Below are positions 62,276-64,000 of a DNA stretch of 64,000 nucleotides, one piece after another. Position 1 is the stretch's first letter. Each line of letters starts with the position of its first letter. Under the pieces are notes generated by a model. It was not told the DNA's origin and ran no database searches. It saw only the letters and a list, made by a program, of their open reading frames with translations. The stretch comes from Lytechinus pictus (Eukaryota > Echinodermata > Echinoidea > Temnopleuroida > Toxopneustidae), in the NCBI RefSeq assembly GCF_037042905.1, contig NC_087246.1, forward strand, positions 36,450,001-36,514,000, written 5' to 3'. The position numbers and the translations under genes were made by a program.

Positions 62276-62385
62276 AGCCATACAATATGCCTCTCGCATT
62301 GGGTAAGATATACTGTCCCAAATTGGTTGGACACATAATTACCCTCGTGCTGGTTAAATTATTTTTACCCAATATTTTCTTACAG

Positions 62386-63095
62386 TGTAATTATGTTCAG
62401 CACAACTGCTATACGAGTCAGAATAGGCATGCATGATGTACATAATCCTGAAATCATTTTTTTTTTCAACCGTCCTTGTCCCAAGGTTTTTTTCCCCCAT
62501 CACCATGATAAGACAATCACGTGAAATTCTACATAGTTGTATACCGTATCATTTCTATTCTCGTTAATCTGCAGAGAAATATGAACATTGTACCTCTTAT
62601 TGTTGTTTGAGACAATATTCATGCACCCACGTATCAAAGTTCGTGGGTCGTGAAAGTACCTCGCGTACAAAAGTCTGCGTTCGGCTGCGTGAACACGACC
62701 CTGTTTGGAACTTGAATGAAATCAAACCAAATAAAATGGATTCGATTGGATTACAACTATTGTCATACAAAATAAAGACCGCAGCTTTACCGGTACGAGT
62801 CATAGGAGAAGCATAGGCCTAAGTTTTTGTCAAAAAAATTTCTTTATATTTTCCAGACCGAGGGTCGGTCTTTCGCATCATGGTTCTTTTTGATCAGATA
62901 TGTAACACAAACCCTAAAGTGTGCAGATTTTGTGTGAATGAGAATGATAAATAAAGCATGATTCGTAGATAATGCATGGAGTTAGCACTGCATGCAGACT
63001 GATCAATGTAAACTAAGTTCCTCTGCGTCGACACGCTGTAATCGGATGCCGTGTATCATTGTGTCACTAATTGAGGTTATTAACTTCAACGATTA
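62386..63095. other. Upstream region of the second UGT
   Basis: Nothing recognisable apart from AT-rich sequence. In-frame TAA (63081-63083) sets the limit of the UGT open frame. No core promoter motif stands out. Confidence 0.5.
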
Positions 63096-64000
63096 ATGAT
63101 GACAGAGTGTTTTTCCTTACATCAGAAGAGAATGTGGATAACTATAGCCATTTATTTGAACTTGGGATTTGTTCATTCTTTGCTTTATGTCGAGGAACAA
63201 AATTTAAAACCTTATAAAATACTGGTGAGCATGACTGACCCGACCAGCATGCACAGTCGGACTAGTCAAATGGCAGTAGTATCAAAGGCTCTTCTTGAAC
63301 GAGGGCATTCTATCACTCTTTTGGTCCCTTCAAACAAGGGTATCAAAGGTTTTGAGGAAGCATTCAACCATGTGGTCGTCTACGACGTCGCTTTCAAGCA
63401 GCCTGAAGTTGACGAGTTAAAAGGGCAGATGATGCGGACTGCACTTGGGCTACCCGATGACGAACCGGGATGGAATCTCCTACGGCCGTTGGCCATCGTC
63501 GATCGCTATCTGACATTCTTCACGAAAAGCTGCTATGGTGTTTTCGATAATGAAACCATCCTAGAACAACTGGAAAAAGGTGGATTTGATCTCATGATTC
63601 AGAACGCAATCAACCCATGCGACGTATTGTTGTCTGAGAGCCTGAACATACCCTACGTCACCATGACGTCATCGATTCGGCAAACCTTCTTTGACGAGGA
63701 CACTGTCTCCATTCCGACACCTACTTCGTATGTGCCCTTCTCCCTCTCAAAATCTTTCACAGACGACATGCCTTTCTTGCAAAGAACTTCGAATTTTCTT
63801 TTCCGCCATGCGATTGGATCTTGCATGAAATGGTACGCGCATTCCTTGTTTTCAGAGATCCAGATAAAACATGATGTTTCTGTCCACAAGACATTTGGCG
63901 AGCTAGTAGGGAGATCCAAATTATGGCTTGCTCATACTGATTTCAGTCTAGACTTTCCAAGACCCATTGGTCCTGCTTGGATACCTGTCGGAGGGTTACT
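63096..64000 (+). CDS. Second UDP-glucuronosyltransferase-like gene, partial first exon
   Basis: An uninterrupted frame of about 301 codons runs off the window. ATG 63096 is the first after an in-frame stop; a second ATG follows at once and another at 63132. A basic lead (HQKR) and hydrophobic stretch (residues about 14-31) serve as signal sequence. Family blocks parallel the first UGT: ERGHSITLLVPSN, PTSYVPFSLSKSFTDDMPFLQR, and KLWLAHTDFSLDFPRPIGPA then WIPVGG. The residue aligned to the catalytic histidine is Arg55, with His53 two positions earlier. The usual catalytic Asp is Asn170 before AINPC, and Asp176 follows PC as in the first UGT. Same strand as the 41.7-kb exon, 20.5 kb away, consistent with a tandem UGT cluster. 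Confidence 0.93.
   Translation, partial: MMTECFSLHQKRMWITIAIYLNLGFVHSLLYVEEQNLKPYKILVSMTDPTSMHSRTSQMAVVSKALLERGHSITLLVPSNKGIKGFEEAFNHVVVYDVAFKQPEVDELKGQMMRTALGLPDDEPGWNLLRPLAIVDRYLTFFTKSCYGVFDNETILEQLEKGGFDLMIQNAINPCDVLLSESLNIPYVTMTSSIRQTFFDEDTVSIPTPTSYVPFSLSKSFTDDMPFLQRTSNFLFRHAIGSCMKWYAHSLFSEIQIKHDVSVHKTFGELVGRSKLWLAHTDFSLDFPRPIGPAWIPVGGL

Larger units (their letters stand above)
58203..62385. mobile_element. TU-like foldback element with 15-bp minisatellite arms
   Basis: The left arm (58203-58530) has AAAATATTGGGTAAAAA, ATTATGTGTCCAACCA, then about eleven 15-bp units GGCAGAGGTAAAAAT. The right arm (61546-62385) is the inverse with about 49 units and the same terminal words. The middle holds two other transposons (58776-60166, 60574-61253). 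As I recall, sea urchin TU elements have this plan: long inverted repeats with 15-bp tandem units and interchangeable middles. Confidence 0.75.

Noticed and set aside
61492..62436. 314-codon plus-strand frame and the 255-262-codon minus frames over the same bases
   Set aside because: They are translations of a 15-bp minisatellite. A period divisible by three keeps frames open, and the repeated peptides (for example YLCHF) match no protein family.

Overview
The window is metazoan nuclear DNA, most likely from an echinoderm and probably a sea urchin. The evidence is AT-rich sequence, multi-exon genes with GT-AG introns, a tRNA-derived SINE with a dispersed 3' body, LINE fragments, many non-autonomous DNA transposons, and foldback elements whose inverted repeats are 15-bp minisatellites, a design reported for sea urchin TU elements. 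The species assignment is inference. Protein-coding content is low, and most of the 64 kb is layered, nested repeats.

Genes. (1) 4.19-14.65 kb, minus strand: a complete RMDN1-type gene (regulator of microtubule dynamics 1, FAM82B family). I assembled it from eight coding exons with consistent phases (741 nt, 246 codons plus stop). The start codon lies in an 18-nt microexon, and a probable 5' noncoding exon ends at 16918. (2) 41.72-42.62 kb, plus: the large first coding exon (299 codons) of a UDP-glucuronosyltransferase (UGT). (3) 63.10 kb to the window end, plus: the first exon of a second UGT, open to the edge. No donor-domain (C-terminal) UGT exons were seen between them. The first exon either uses distant downstream exons, possibly shared as in the vertebrate UGT1 locus, or is orphaned. 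Both UGTs have changes in the catalytic His/Asp pair.

Repeat layout. 0.5-3 kb: a TTAA-flanked MITE, hairpin MITEs, and a tandem repeat carrying perfect DR1 nuclear-receptor half-site pairs. 4-17 kb: RMDN1 introns filled with mariner-like, hairpin, piggyBac-like and SINE insertions. 17.1-32.3 kb: a 3.4-kb inverted-repeat element split by an 11.8-kb TTAA-flanked insertion. The insertion carries dozens of copies of a degenerate unit with a CpG-rich hairpin core (GCGAGCGCGAAGCGCGAGC). The split element carries a 150-160-bp tandem repeat with an RFX X-box in each unit, followed by a CTAG-rich tract. 32.6-33.2 kb: a foldback minisatellite. 35.9-40 kb: a second hairpin-core cluster around a dead reverse transcriptase. 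42.6-58 kb: unannotatable spacer with SINE, LINE and MITE remnants. 58.2-62.4 kb: a TU-like foldback element with 15-bp minisatellite arms and other transposons nested in its centre.

Best candidates for something undescribed are the hairpin-core arrays, the X-box tandem array inside a mobile element, the clean 11.8-kb nested TTAA insertion, and the UGT pair with displaced catalytic residues. All calls were made by eye; exon boundaries rest on splice sites, reading frame and remembered family alignments.
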